From the NCBI GenBank assembly GCA_046704245.1, contig JBJKSD010000006.1:1-44733 (forward strand): a DNA stretch of 44,733 nt, in the 5' to 3' direction. This stretch comes from UBA660 sp046704245 (GTDB lineage Bacteria; Bacillota_I; Bacilli_A; RF39; UBA660). This document shows, piece by piece, positions 32,171-40,641 of this stretch. Positions within the stretch are counted from its first letter, which is position 1; each line of letters starts with the position of its first letter. Made by a program: the position numbers and the translations under genes. The notes beneath the pieces were generated by a model. That model was given only the letters and a program-made list of their open reading frames with translations. It ran no database searches and was not told the DNA's origin.

Positions 32171-32503
32171 ATGAGTATCAAAACAGCTCGATTAGGTAAT
32201 GTTTTTGTCAAAGAAATAAGTGCCATATTAGCTACTGAAATAAAAGATCAAAATATTAATTTTGTAACTATTACAGCTGCTGAAATAACTAGTGATTTAA
32301 GTTATGCGAAAGTCTATTTTACAGTCTTAGATGATAGTAAAAAAGAAACTACTTTAAAAGCTTTAAATAATGCTAGTGGTTTTATTAGAAGAGCCTTATG
32401 TAATCGAATAGAGTTAAGAAAAATGCCAGAGATATCTTTTATTTATGATGAATCTATTGCATATGGTAATAAAATAGAAAAAATTATCGATGATTTAAAA
32501 TGA
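32171..32503 (+). CDS. rbfA: Ribosome-binding factor A
   Basis: A 110-residue KH-like protein for late 30S maturation. The pattern RLGNVFVKEISAILATEIKD, ITSDLSYAKVYFTVL and MPEISFIYDESIAYGNKIEKI is the standard family sequence. AGAAGGTG precedes the ATG. Its TGA stop overlaps the truB start as ATGA, showing translational coupling and that TGA is a true stop in this genome. Confidence 0.95.
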   Translation: MSIKTARLGNVFVKEISAILATEIKDQNINFVTITAAEITSDLSYAKVYFTVLDDSKKETTLKALNNASGFIRRALCNRIELRKMPEISFIYDESIAYGNKIEKIIDDLK

Positions 32504-33393
32504 GGATTAATTTGGATGGTATATTATTAATTGATAACCCTAGTGGTTATACTAGTAGTGTTATTGTAAACCTTATATGTAAAGTATTTAATACCAATAA
32601 AGTGGGACATACTGGTACTTTAGATCCACTAGCTACTGGTGTTTTAGTTATATGTATAGGTAGAGCTACTAAATTAGTAGATATCTTTACTAATGACGAT
32701 AAAGAATATATAGCTGAGATTATTTTAGGTATAGAAACAGATACTTTAGATACTGATGGTAAAATCTTAAAGACTGTTAAAGCTAATAATATAACTAATA
32801 ACCAAATTATCAACGTATTAGATCAATTTATAGGTGAACAAGAACAAGAAGTACCTATCTATTCTAGTATCAAAATAAAGGGTAAGAAATTATATGAATA
32901 TGCTAGGAACAATGAAGAAGTAACCTTACCTAAAAGAAAGATTAAGATTAGTGATATCAAATTAATTGATTTAATATCTAATCAGGATCAAATTAAATTT
33001 AGAATTAAATGTAGTGTCAGTAAAGGTACTTATATTAGAAGTTTAGCTAGAGATATAGGTTATCAATTAGGTTATCCAGCATGTATATCATCATTACAAA
33101 GAATAAGACAAGGTCAATTTACTATTGATAAGTGTTATAAATTAGAAGATATTGAAAATGGTAATTATCATATATTAAGTATTAGGGAAGCATTATCTGG
33201 ATATCCTACCATCGAAGTAGATCATATAATGGAAAAGAAGATCTTAAATGGTATGAAATTACCTAAATTCTTTGATGAGAAGCAAATGCTTATTGTTAAT
33301 AAACAAGGTGAAGCATTAGCTATATATCAACAAGATAAGGATGATAATAGTAAAGTCAGACCATTAAAAATAATAAAACTACTTGCATTTTAG
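32500..33393 (+). CDS. truB: tRNA pseudouridine-55 synthase
   Basis: A 297-residue enzyme that makes pseudouridine 55 in the T-loop of tRNAs. GLLIDNPSGYTS-type start, KVGHTGTLDPLATGVL with the catalytic Asp, EYIAEIILGIETDTLDTDG, and SKGTYIRSLARDIGYQLG are the TruB motifs. A C-terminal extension resembles a PUA-like region. It overlaps rbfA by four bases. The promoter of rpsO (33383-33411) begins inside its last codons. It ends the nusA-infB operon in the usual order. Confidence 0.95.
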   Translation: MRINLDGILLIDNPSGYTSSVIVNLICKVFNTNKVGHTGTLDPLATGVLVICIGRATKLVDIFTNDDKEYIAEIILGIETDTLDTDGKILKTVKANNITNNQIINVLDQFIGEQEQEVPIYSSIKIKGKKLYEYARNNEEVTLPKRKIKISDIKLIDLISNQDQIKFRIKCSVSKGTYIRSLARDIGYQLGYPACISSLQRIRQGQFTIDKCYKLEDIENGNYHILSIREALSGYPTIEVDHIMEKKILNGMKLPKFFDEKQMLIVNKQGEALAIYQQDKDDNSKVRPLKIIKLLAF

Positions 33394-33411
33394 TCAATAA
33401 TTTTGTATAGT
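33383..33411 (+). promoter_or_regulatory. Promoter of rpsO
   Basis: TTGCAT (33383-33388), 17 bases, TATAGT (33406-33411). The -35 lies in the last codons of truB. Confidence 0.75.
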
Positions 33412-33424
33412 TATTAGGTAATGA

Positions 33425-33467
33425 CCTTGTCTTGGTTAACGAGTCTCCGACTTTAACTAGGATAAGG
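33425..33467 (+). ncRNA. Structured leader of rpsO (probable S15 autoregulatory element)
   Basis: Bases 33425-33439 pair with 33453-33467 over 15 positions including three G-U pairs, and the tip contains AGTC/GACT pairing around TCC. This long hairpin lies between the promoter and the rpsO ribosome binding site. In other bacteria S15 binds its own leader to repress translation; this structure fits such a role, though its sequence does not by itself prove binding. Confidence 0.6.
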
Positions 33468-33495
33468 CGTATATAAATAAAAGGAGGAATAAAAA

Positions 33496-33765
33496 ATGGC
33501 TTTAAATAAGAAGAAAAAAGAAGAGCTAATTAAAAAGTTTGCATGTCATGAAGGAGATACCGGTTCTCCAGAAGTTCAAATTGCGATATTAACTGAAGAA
33601 ATTAATGCCTTAACCGAACATTTACAAGCTCATAAAGGAGATAATCATTCTAAAAGAGGTTTGTTACAAAAAGTAGGTAGACGTCGTAGTTTATTAAACT
33701 ATTTAATGAAAGAAGACATTACTAGATATCGTGATATCATTAAAAAACTTGATTTAAGAAAGTAG
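33496..33765 (+). CDS. rpsO: 30S ribosomal protein S15
   Basis: An 89-residue ribosomal protein that binds 16S rRNA helix h22 early in 30S assembly. The sequence is the canonical length and pattern: FACHEGDTGSPEVQIAILT, HLQAHKGDNHSKRGLLQKVG, RRRSLLNYL and a final YRDIIKKLDLRK. AAGGAGGAAT precedes the ATG. It is followed by a short terminator and pnp, the standard order, and preceded by a structured leader that may bind S15. Confidence 0.98.
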   Translation: MALNKKKKEELIKKFACHEGDTGSPEVQIAILTEEINALTEHLQAHKGDNHSKRGLLQKVGRRRSLLNYLMKEDITRYRDIIKKLDLRK

Positions 33766-33787
33766 GCACTCTTTTTTGAGTGTTTTT
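33766..33787 (+). terminator. Short terminator between rpsO and pnp
   Basis: CACTC (33767-33771) pairs with GAGTG (33778-33782) followed by T5. The stem is only five pairs, so read-through into pnp is likely. Confidence 0.6.
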
Positions 33788-33814
33788 CTTTTAAAATAGA
33801 TGAGGAGAATTAAG

Positions 33815-35935
33815 ATGGGAAAGAAAATATACGAATTAACATTTAGAGGAAAACCTTTACAGGTTGAAATAGGAGAATTAGCAAAACAAACTAATGGTTC
33901 AGTACTAGTTAGATATGGTGAAACAGTTGTTTTAAGTGTTGTTGTAGCTAGTAGAGAAGCATCTAATGCTGATTTCTTTCCACTTACTGTTTTATATAAC
34001 GAACGCTTATATTCTGTAGGTAAAATACCTGGTGGTTTTATTAAAAGAGAAGGTCGACCAACTGAAAATGCTACTTTAGCAGCAAGATTGATCGATCGAC
34101 CACTAAGACCTTTATTTCCTGATGATTTTCGTAATGAAGTACAAATTATCAATACGGTCTTATCAGTTGATCAAGATAATTCACCTGAAATTGCTGCTTT
34201 ATTAGGATCATCATTAGCTATTGGTGTTAGTGATATTCCTTTAAATAAATTAGTAGCTGGTGTTATTGTTGGTCGTGTCGATGGTAAGTTTGTTATCAAT
34301 CCAGGTTTAGAAGAATTAGAAAAAAGTGATATTGAACTAATTGTTGCTGGTACTAAACAAGCTATTAATATGGTCGAATCAGCAAGTAAAGAAGTAAGTG
34401 AACAAGATATGATCGATGCTATTATGTTTGGTCATGAAGCTATTAAAGAATTAATTGATTTCCAAGAACAAATCGTTAAAGAAATTGGTTTAATTAAGAT
34501 GGCATATGAAAGGGTTAAACCCAATGAGGAAATAATAACGAAGATTAAAGAAATAGCTAAAGCTAAAATAGAAAAAGCTATTACTATTAAAGATAAACAA
34601 GTACGTGATGAAGCTATCGATAATATTAAAGCTGATAGTCTAGCTATTATTGAAGAAGAATATAAAGAACATGAAGATTTAAATAACATTCTAAAACAAG
34701 CTAATTTAGTGTTAGAAGAATGTTTATATGATGAAGTAAGACATCTTATTATAGAACAACAAGTAAGACCAGATGGTCGTAAAAAAGATGAAATAAGACC
34801 ATTAAATTCACAAGTAGATATATTACCTAGAACTCATGGGTCAGCATTATTTACTAGAGGTCAAACTCAAGCTCTAAGTGTTACTACTTTAGGAGCTTTA
34901 GGTGAACATCAAATTTTAGATGGCTTAGAAATAGAAGAAGATAAACGTTTTATGCTTCATTATAATTTCCCCTCATTTAGTGTTGGAGAAACAGGAAGAT
35001 ATGGAGCTCCAGGTCGTCGTGAAATTGGACATGGTGCTTTAGGTGAAAGAGCTTTATTACAAGTATTGCCAACTGAAGAAGAATTTCCATATACTATTAG
35101 AGTAGTATCAGAAATATTAGAAAGTAATGGTTCTACTAGCCAAGCAAGTATATGTGCTGGATGTATGTCATTAATGGCAGCTGGGGTACCTATTAAAGCT
35201 CCAGTAGCAGGTATTGCGATGGGTCTTATTACTAAAGATAATAAATATACGGTTCTAACTGATATCCAAGGTATTGAAGATCATATGGGTGATATGGATT
35301 TTAAAGTAGCAGGCACTAAAGATGGTATATGCGCTTTACAAATGGATATTAAAATAGAAGGTGTTACTAAAGAAATACTAGCTGAAGCTTTAGAACAAGC
35401 TAGAGTAGGTCGTCTACAAATATTAGATAATATGACCGCTACTATTAGTGAACCTCGTAAAGAATTAAGTAAATATGCTCCTAAGATTAAACAAATAACT
35501 ATTAAACCATCAAAGATAAAAGATGTTATAGGTCGTGGTGGAGAAACTATTACCAATATTATTGAACAATGTGACGATGTTAAGATTGATATTGAAGATG
35601 ATGGTCGTGTTATTATTTATCATAATGATTATGCCATGATCGATAAAGCTATTGCTATAATTGAAAATATTACTAGAGAAGTAGAAATAGGTAAGGTCTA
35701 TACTGGTAAAGTAGTAAGAATTGAAGAATTTGGATGCTTCGTTGAACTATGGCCAGGATGTGAAGGTTTAGTCCATATATCTCATCTAAGTAATGAACAT
35801 GTAGCTAAGACAGAAGATGTTGTTAAAATAGGAGATGAAATCTTAGTAAAAGCTATCGGTTATGATAAAAAAGGTCGATTAAATCTATCTAGAAAAGAAG
35901 CATTACAACCAAATATACCAAATAAAAGTGAATAA
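33815..35935 (+). CDS. pnp: Polynucleotide phosphorylase
   Basis: A 706-residue 3'-5' exoribonuclease that degrades RNA with phosphate. Two RNase PH domains (about 10-210 and 310-540), a linker helical domain, a KH domain (IKDVIGRGGETITNII near 560) and a C-terminal S1 domain (GKVYTGKVVRIEEFGCFVEL near 620-690) are all present. Active-site phrases such as GETGRYGAPGRREIGHG and DHMGDMDFKVAGT are intact. The ATG at 33815 is set by GAGGAG 8 bases upstream; an ATG at 33800 lies before it. It follows rpsO as usual and has a terminator overlapping its stop. Confidence 0.97.
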   Translation: MGKKIYELTFRGKPLQVEIGELAKQTNGSVLVRYGETVVLSVVVASREASNADFFPLTVLYNERLYSVGKIPGGFIKREGRPTENATLAARLIDRPLRPLFPDDFRNEVQIINTVLSVDQDNSPEIAALLGSSLAIGVSDIPLNKLVAGVIVGRVDGKFVINPGLEELEKSDIELIVAGTKQAINMVESASKEVSEQDMIDAIMFGHEAIKELIDFQEQIVKEIGLIKMAYERVKPNEEIITKIKEIAKAKIEKAITIKDKQVRDEAIDNIKADSLAIIEEEYKEHEDLNNILKQANLVLEECLYDEVRHLIIEQQVRPDGRKKDEIRPLNSQVDILPRTHGSALFTRGQTQALSVTTLGALGEHQILDGLEIEEDKRFMLHYNFPSFSVGETGRYGAPGRREIGHGALGERALLQVLPTEEEFPYTIRVVSEILESNGSTSQASICAGCMSLMAAGVPIKAPVAGIAMGLITKDNKYTVLTDIQGIEDHMGDMDFKVAGTKDGICALQMDIKIEGVTKEILAEALEQARVGRLQILDNMTATISEPRKELSKYAPKIKQITIKPSKIKDVIGRGGETITNIIEQCDDVKIDIEDDGRVIIYHNDYAMIDKAIAIIENITREVEIGKVYTGKVVRIEEFGCFVELWPGCEGLVHISHLSNEHVAKTEDVVKIGDEILVKAIGYDKKGRLNLSRKEALQPNIPNKSE

Positions 35936-35950
35936 TTATTCACTTTTATT
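35924..35950 (+). terminator. Terminator overlapping the pnp stop codon
   Basis: AAAAGTGAAT-AATT-ATTCACTTTT is a perfect palindrome (35924-35947) that includes the pnp stop codon TAA, followed by T-rich sequence. Confidence 0.85.
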
Positions 35951-35989
35951 ATTTAAATATAAATAAAAATACTGTAAAATAATGGTATA

Positions 35990-35995
35990 TATAAT
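35990..35995 (+). promoter_or_regulatory. -10 element upstream of the pilin-LamG gene
   Basis: TATAAT at 35990-35995 with no good -35. It implies a leader of about 35 bases before the ATG at 36037. Confidence 0.45.
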
Positions 35996-36036
35996 ATACT
36001 TAAGTTAATTATAGAGAAATTATAAGGGGTATTATT

Positions 36037-37062
36037 ATGAACAAAGGATTTACGTTAATAGAATTATTAGCAGTAATAGTAGTACTAGGTATTATATTAG
36101 TAATAGCAATACCAAATATAGTAAAAATAATAGAACAAGCACGAATAGATGCTTATATTAAAGATGAGGCAATGTTAGTTAATGCTACTCAGAAATATTT
36201 AGTCAGCAATATTGATAAAGTTCCAAGTGGTATTGGAGATATCAGTATTGTTGAATTAAGTGATTTGCAAAGTAATGATATTTTATCAGAGATTATTGAT
36301 TCTAAAAGTGATAACAATTGTGAGGGGAAAGTAGTAGTAAGTAAAAAGGCGGATAATAAATATACATATAATCCATATTTAGACTGTGGTACAAATTACA
36401 AAACTTATGGAGACTATATTACCAATGGTTTAGTATTATACTTAGATGGTTATGATGCTCCAGTTGATGATTATTGGGCGGATAGAAGTGGAAATAATAA
36501 CAATGCCCAATTAATAAATATGGCAATGACTTCAACTAGTGGGTATGATCCTAATAAAAAGGCTTATGCTTTTGATGGTAATAATGATTCAATGAGAATT
36601 TTAAATATGGGAAATGCTTTTAGTAATATTAGTTTTACTGTGTCTGTTATTGTAAGATTTAATAATGAAATCTCTGGTGATAGGCCTATATTATCAATTG
36701 GTGTAAATGGTGCTAATACTTTATTACACATTTTATCAAGATATATGAAACCCTATTTTGCGTTTTATTCAAATGATTTAACTGGTGTAGTAATTTTATC
36801 AAAAGATAATGTTTATAGCCTAACTTTTAAATATAATATAAGTGAATTAAAAAAATATATATATTTTTTTAATAACATTGATAATATGCAATCAAATTCT
36901 AATCCATTATCTTTATTATCAACTGATACATTATATTTAGGTTATTATGCTTCCTCATATTTAAATGGGAACATATATTCAATAAAAATCTATAATAGAG
37001 CTTTAAGTGAAGATGAAATTAAGTATAATTATAATATTGATAAAAATCGATATGGTTTATAA
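36037..37062 (+). CDS. Type IV prepilin-like N-terminus fused to a LamG/concanavalin A-like lectin domain
   Basis: A 341-residue secreted protein. It starts with the class III prepilin leader KG|FTLIELLAVIVVLGI, with cleavage after Gly4 and Glu at mature position +5, then the pilin helix (to about 60) and a short pilin-type domain with two cysteines (NNCEG, LDCGT). From about 140 it changes to a LamG-like beta-sandwich: GLVLYLDGYDAP, DRSGNNNNAQL, KAYAFDGNNDSM and the ending NGNIYSIKIYNRALSEDEIKYNYN. The lectin could bind surface glycans. No other pilus genes are near, so assembly must use genes elsewhere. AGGGG precedes the ATG. Confidence 0.85.
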   Translation: MNKGFTLIELLAVIVVLGIILVIAIPNIVKIIEQARIDAYIKDEAMLVNATQKYLVSNIDKVPSGIGDISIVELSDLQSNDILSEIIDSKSDNNCEGKVVVSKKADNKYTYNPYLDCGTNYKTYGDYITNGLVLYLDGYDAPVDDYWADRSGNNNNAQLINMAMTSTSGYDPNKKAYAFDGNNDSMRILNMGNAFSNISFTVSVIVRFNNEISGDRPILSIGVNGANTLLHILSRYMKPYFAFYSNDLTGVVILSKDNVYSLTFKYNISELKKYIYFFNNIDNMQSNSNPLSLLSTDTLYLGYYASSYLNGNIYSIKIYNRALSEDEIKYNYNIDKNRYGL

Positions 37063-37096
37063 TTAAAAACTCTATTTTAAAATAGAGTTTTTAATT
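37061..37096. terminator. 36-base perfect palindromic terminator
   Basis: Both arms (AATTAAAAACTCTATTTT and its inverse) are perfectly complementary. It begins at the stop codon of the pilin gene. Confidence 0.9.
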
Positions 37097-37156
37097 TATC
37101 TAAATAAAATTAGCAAAAATAATTGTTTTATCACATATAATTCACTAGGTGATTTC

Positions 37157-38017
37157 ATGATCAAAAAAATATTTCAAATATTAGGTATTGTATCAGTTAT
37201 ATGTTTTAGTTTCTTTTATACTGAAAAAGCTGTTACTGTACTCAAAGAACAAGATCCTATTATGCAAAAAATACTGGCAGTAAAAGATAAATATAATATA
37301 GTTCCTATTAATGCTGAGTTAATCGATAAAAATTATGTTATACCTGGATATAATGGTAAACAAATTGATGTTGATCGTAGTTATAATAGTATGAAACGAT
37401 TAGGTCAGTTTAATGATAATTTATTTATTTATCATACTAATGTACCGGAAATATCTATTAAGCATATGTATGATCGTTATATTATTAAAGGTAATAAGGT
37501 TAAGAAAATGATTTCTTTAGTATTTAAAATTAATGGTAGTGATAATGTTGAGACGGTATTAACTATTTTAGATAATAATGATGTTAAAGCTTCTTTTTTC
37601 TTAGATGGTAAATGGTTAGAAGAAAATATTGATACAGTTAGAGAGATTATTAAAAAGGGCCATGAATTATCTAATTTAGGTTACGATAGTAATTATGATG
37701 TTGATTATTTTATATGGACTAATAATAAAATAAAACAGATGTACCGTCAGAAGACCAAATATTGTTATGTCGATGATGATGATTTTACGATCTTAAATTT
37801 ATGTCGTGATTATGGTATGTATACAATTAAACCTACTATTAATACTAATAATTATCCATTTAATGAAGTAAAAACAAAATTAGAAAGTGGTAGTATTATT
37901 AGTTTTGATATTAATAATATTGTCGCTAATGAATTAAATATGATTATAAAGTTTATTAAGAGTAAAGGTTATAAAATAGCTATTTTGAGTGAACATCTAA
38001 GTGAAAAACGCTTATAG
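37157..38017 (+). CDS. YlxY-like polysaccharide deacetylase, catalytic residues lost
   Basis: A 286-residue extracytoplasmic protein with an N-terminal signal or anchor helix (about 5-22), a conserved lead-in (VPINAELIDKNYVIPGYNGK) and a NodB-like domain from about 120. In active enzymes motif 1 is TFDDG and motif 2 is H-S/T-x3-H; here they read VFKINGSD and GHELSNLGYDSN, so both acidic residues and the second His are missing. A pseudoenzyme role is likely. The location after pnp is that of ylxY in B. subtilis, supporting orthology. AGGTGATTTC precedes the ATG. A terminator overlaps the stop. Confidence 0.72.
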   Translation: MIKKIFQILGIVSVICFSFFYTEKAVTVLKEQDPIMQKILAVKDKYNIVPINAELIDKNYVIPGYNGKQIDVDRSYNSMKRLGQFNDNLFIYHTNVPEISIKHMYDRYIIKGNKVKKMISLVFKINGSDNVETVLTILDNNDVKASFFLDGKWLEENIDTVREIIKKGHELSNLGYDSNYDVDYFIWTNNKIKQMYRQKTKYCYVDDDDFTILNLCRDYGMYTIKPTINTNNYPFNEVKTKLESGSIISFDINNIVANELNMIIKFIKSKGYKIAILSEHLSEKRL

Positions 38018-38028
38018 CGTTTTTTTTA
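38005..38028 (+). terminator. Terminator overlapping the YlxY-like stop codon
   Basis: AAAACGC (38005-38011), TTATA loop, GCGTTTT (38017-38023), and further T. Confidence 0.85.
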
Positions 38029-38054
38029 TTATTTTAATGATAAATCTTTATTTA

Positions 38055-38075
38055 TGATATAATATTTGATATAAT
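38055..38075 (+). promoter_or_regulatory. Tandem extended -10 elements of the RNase J-like gene
   Basis: TG-A-TATAAT occurs twice, at 38055-38063 and 38067-38075, 12 bases apart. It suggests two alternative start sites. Confidence 0.6.
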
Positions 38076-38112
38076 GTATGAGCAATTTACTTTATAAAGA
38101 AAGGAGAAAAAT

Positions 38113-39759
38113 ATGAGTAAAATAAAGATTTTTAGTTTGGGTGGATTAAATGAATCTGGTAAGAATATGTATGTTATGGATATCGATAATAGTATTTTTA
38201 TTTTTGATGCGGGACTCAAACATGCTGATGAACGATTATTAGGTATTGATTATATAATACCTAATTATGATTATATTAAACAAAATTTAGATCGTGTAGT
38301 AGGAATATTTATTACCCATGGTCATGATGAAAATATGGGTGCTATTTCAGATATTGTTATTGATATTCCTAAAATAAAAGTATATGCTACGAAATTTACT
38401 ATCGAAGTAATTAAAAAAGAATTAGAAGATGAAAATATTAAGTATGATAATTTTGTGGAGATTAAACCTCATAAGAAGATTAATTTTGGTAAAGTAGGTA
38501 TCTTCCCTGTCAGTTTAACTCATTCAGTACCAGATACAGTGGGTTATGCTGTCTATACTGATGATGGTATTATCTTCTATACTGGTGATTTTACATTTGA
38601 TTGGACTATGGCTGGACCATATAAGACTGATGTCGGTTAACTAGCATATTTAGGTAAACTAGGAGTATTATGGTTATTGTCAGAATCAGCATATGCTGAA
38701 AAACTAGGTCATACTAGCCCTAATCATCGTATTGCATCAGTTATTAGACCTATCTTAACTAAGAATGAAGAACGTTTAATCTTTGTAATCTTTTCATCAC
38801 ATATCTATCGTATTCAAGAATTATTTAGTGAGCTGTTAAAAACAGATCGCAAAGTAGTAATAATGGGCAAAAGATTACAAAAAATAATTGCTAGTGCTAT
38901 TGATATGAAATATATTAGTTTTGATAAAAATCGAATTGGTGATCTATCTAATATTAATGATAAAGGTATTATTATTTTAGTATCTGATGAAAGAGAAAAA
39001 CCTTTTAATAATGTTGAACGGATTGTCAATGGCTATGATAAATATATTAAATTAAGTGATAAAGATACAGTTATATTAACTGAACCTATTACTGATGAAA
39101 TAGAAGAAACAGCTACTAGAATAGCCGATAATATTGCTAGATTAGGAGCTGAAATAGTTACTTTATCACCTAGAAAACATTTACTATATCATCCTTCTGG
39201 AGAAGATTTAATGTTGATGTTAAATTTAATTAATCCTAGATATTATATGCCTGTAAGTGGTCAATATCGTTATCAATATGCCAATGCTAATATTGCTGAA
39301 TCATTAGGTATGAATCCAAATAATATTTTATTAAAACAAAATGGTGATATAGTAGAATTTATCGATGGTAAACTAAACGATAGTTTTCAAACGATTAAAG
39401 TAGATGATATATTAATTGATGGTAATTATGGTGAGAATGTTGGTGAATTAGTTTTAAAAGATAGAGAAGTATTAAAAGATAATGGTATTATTATTGTAAG
39501 TACTACTGTTGATCGTAAAACGAAAGATATACTAGCTGGTCCTGAAATATTAACTAGAGGATTTGTCTATGTTAAAGATAGTGTTGCTCTAATTAAAGAG
39601 ATTGAAAAAATATCATTGGCCATAGTTAAAAAGAACATTGTTCATAACTATGTCGATTATAATAAAATAAAGAATGATATGCGTGATCAATTAGGTAAAT
39701 ATCTATACCGTGAAACTGAATGTGAACCTATGATTATCTCAGTAGTTCAAGAAATATAA
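38113..39759 (+). pseudogene. RNase J paralogue with in-frame TAA and degenerate active site
   Basis: A 548-codon frame of the RNase J family (5' exo/endoribonuclease, metallo-beta-lactamase fold). TAA at 38638-38640 (codon 176) interrupts it where B. subtilis RNase J1 has Lys (TKMAEIGKEGV region); the frame then resumes without shift (LAYLGKLGVLWLLSESAYAE) to the family end GPEILTRGFVYVKDS. Metal-site residues are also altered: HGHEDH reads HGHDEN (69-74), the TSGHG block reads HPSGED and HGEYR reads SGQYR, while HSVPD and TGDF remain. It thus resembles a non-catalytic RNase J2-type subunit. AAGGAG precedes the ATG. It may be a nonsense mutant, a base error or a read-through gene. Confidence 0.8.
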
Positions 39760-39761
39760 AT

Positions 39762-39790
39762 AAAAAAAGGGTTAAATTAACCCTTTTTTT
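39762..39790. terminator. Bidirectional terminator
   Basis: GGGTTAA-A-TTAACCC (39769-39783) is flanked by A7 and T7 between convergent genes. Confidence 0.88.
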
Positions 39791-40128
39791 CTATTGGTAA
39801 TAACATAATATCCACCAGCACCAATTATAATAACCCCAATAATACTTGCTATCATAATAGTATTATTATTGCTACCAGCAGTTGATATTAATAGATTATC
39901 TTGTTTGCTAGTTGCTTCATTGTCCATTATTAAATATTCATCATTAGAATTAGTAACACTTTCATCTAGTAATGGTTCTTCAACCGATGTAATAGTGACT
40001 TCATCTTGTAATAATGGTTCTCTAGGTATGACATTACCGTTTTCATCTAATTCAACCATAGCAAATGTTTTAAAAGGTAATAACATACCAAAAGCTACAA
40101 ACAATAAGATTTTTATGTATCCTTTCAT
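39772..40128 (-). CDS. Secreted protein with C-terminal membrane anchor, in the ECF sigma operon
   Basis: A 118-residue protein with a signal peptide (MKGYIKILLFVAFGMLLPFKTFA, written here in two parts: residues 1-12 basic/hydrophobic and 13-23 hydrophobic to Ala), an acidic extracellular part containing two copies of an EPLLxDExVT-type repeat, and a C-terminal TM helix (about 90-110) followed by NRKKG. No LPxTG is present. It lies 36 bases after the anti-sigma gene on the same strand, so it is likely the third gene of that operon. Function unknown; it may be an envelope effector or signal input. Confidence 0.65.
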   Translation of the reverse strand: MKGYIKILLFVAFGMLLPFKTFAMVELDENGNVIPREPLLQDEVTITSVEEPLLDESVTNSNDEYLIMDNEATSKQDNLLISTAGSNNNTIMIASIIGVIIIGAGGYYVITNRKKGLI

Positions 40129-40164
40129 AATTGACCTCTTTCTATTGGTTATGTTTATATTATT

Positions 40165-40641
40165 CTATTTAGATATATTAAAGAGTAGAATAGTATCTTT
40201 TTCTATAATAGCTAATTGTTGGTTACTTTTTATTCCTTTAACAGTATAGATAGATGCTTTATCGTGGTGATATGAATCAAAATTATTAATTAATTCTAAA
40301 TTATCTGGTATTTGATGTAGATAACCAATTTTTTTATCCAATATTTTTTTATTAGTGCTAATACTATCAAGTCTATAAATCTTTTGATTATAGAGGAAGG
40401 TATCATTAGTTTCAATATGGATATATTCATTAGTTAAATTAGGTTCATCTTTTTTATTATCAGGAGAATGGTAATCATATAGAAAGAAAGTTAGAATTAA
40501 ACTAGCCATAGCTAGTGAACTGATAATAAAATAATGATAATTAGTTTTGATTGGTTTGCGATGTTTCATATTAATATATAATTGATCTTTTAACTCTTTA
40601 TTTAATTTTATATGGTCAAAAGCTTTATATATTTTATTCAT
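40165..40641 (-). CDS. Membrane anti-sigma factor-like protein
   Basis: A 158-residue protein with a short cytoplasmic N-terminus (about 1-35, MNKIYKAFDHIKLNKELKDQ), one TM helix (about 38-57) and an extracytoplasmic C-terminal domain. It overlaps the ECF sigma gene by 8 bases and so should be translationally coupled, the usual arrangement for an anti-sigma factor. There is no clear zinc-type HxxxCxxC (ZAS) motif, so it would be an atypical anti-sigma protein. The ATG at 40641 is preferred because GGGGGTGG lies just before it. Confidence 0.68.
   Translation of the reverse strand: MNKIYKAFDHIKLNKELKDQLYINMKHRKPIKTNYHYFIISSLAMASLILTFFLYDYHSPDNKKDEPNLTNEYIHIETNDTFLYNQKIYRLDSISTNKKILDKKIGYLHQIPDNLELINNFDSYHHDKASIYTVKGIKSNQQLAIIEKDTILLFNISK

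Noticed and set aside
32501..32503. Idea that TGA encodes Trp (Mollicutes code)
   Set aside because: rbfA ends naturally at TGA overlapping truB, and conserved tryptophans are TGG.
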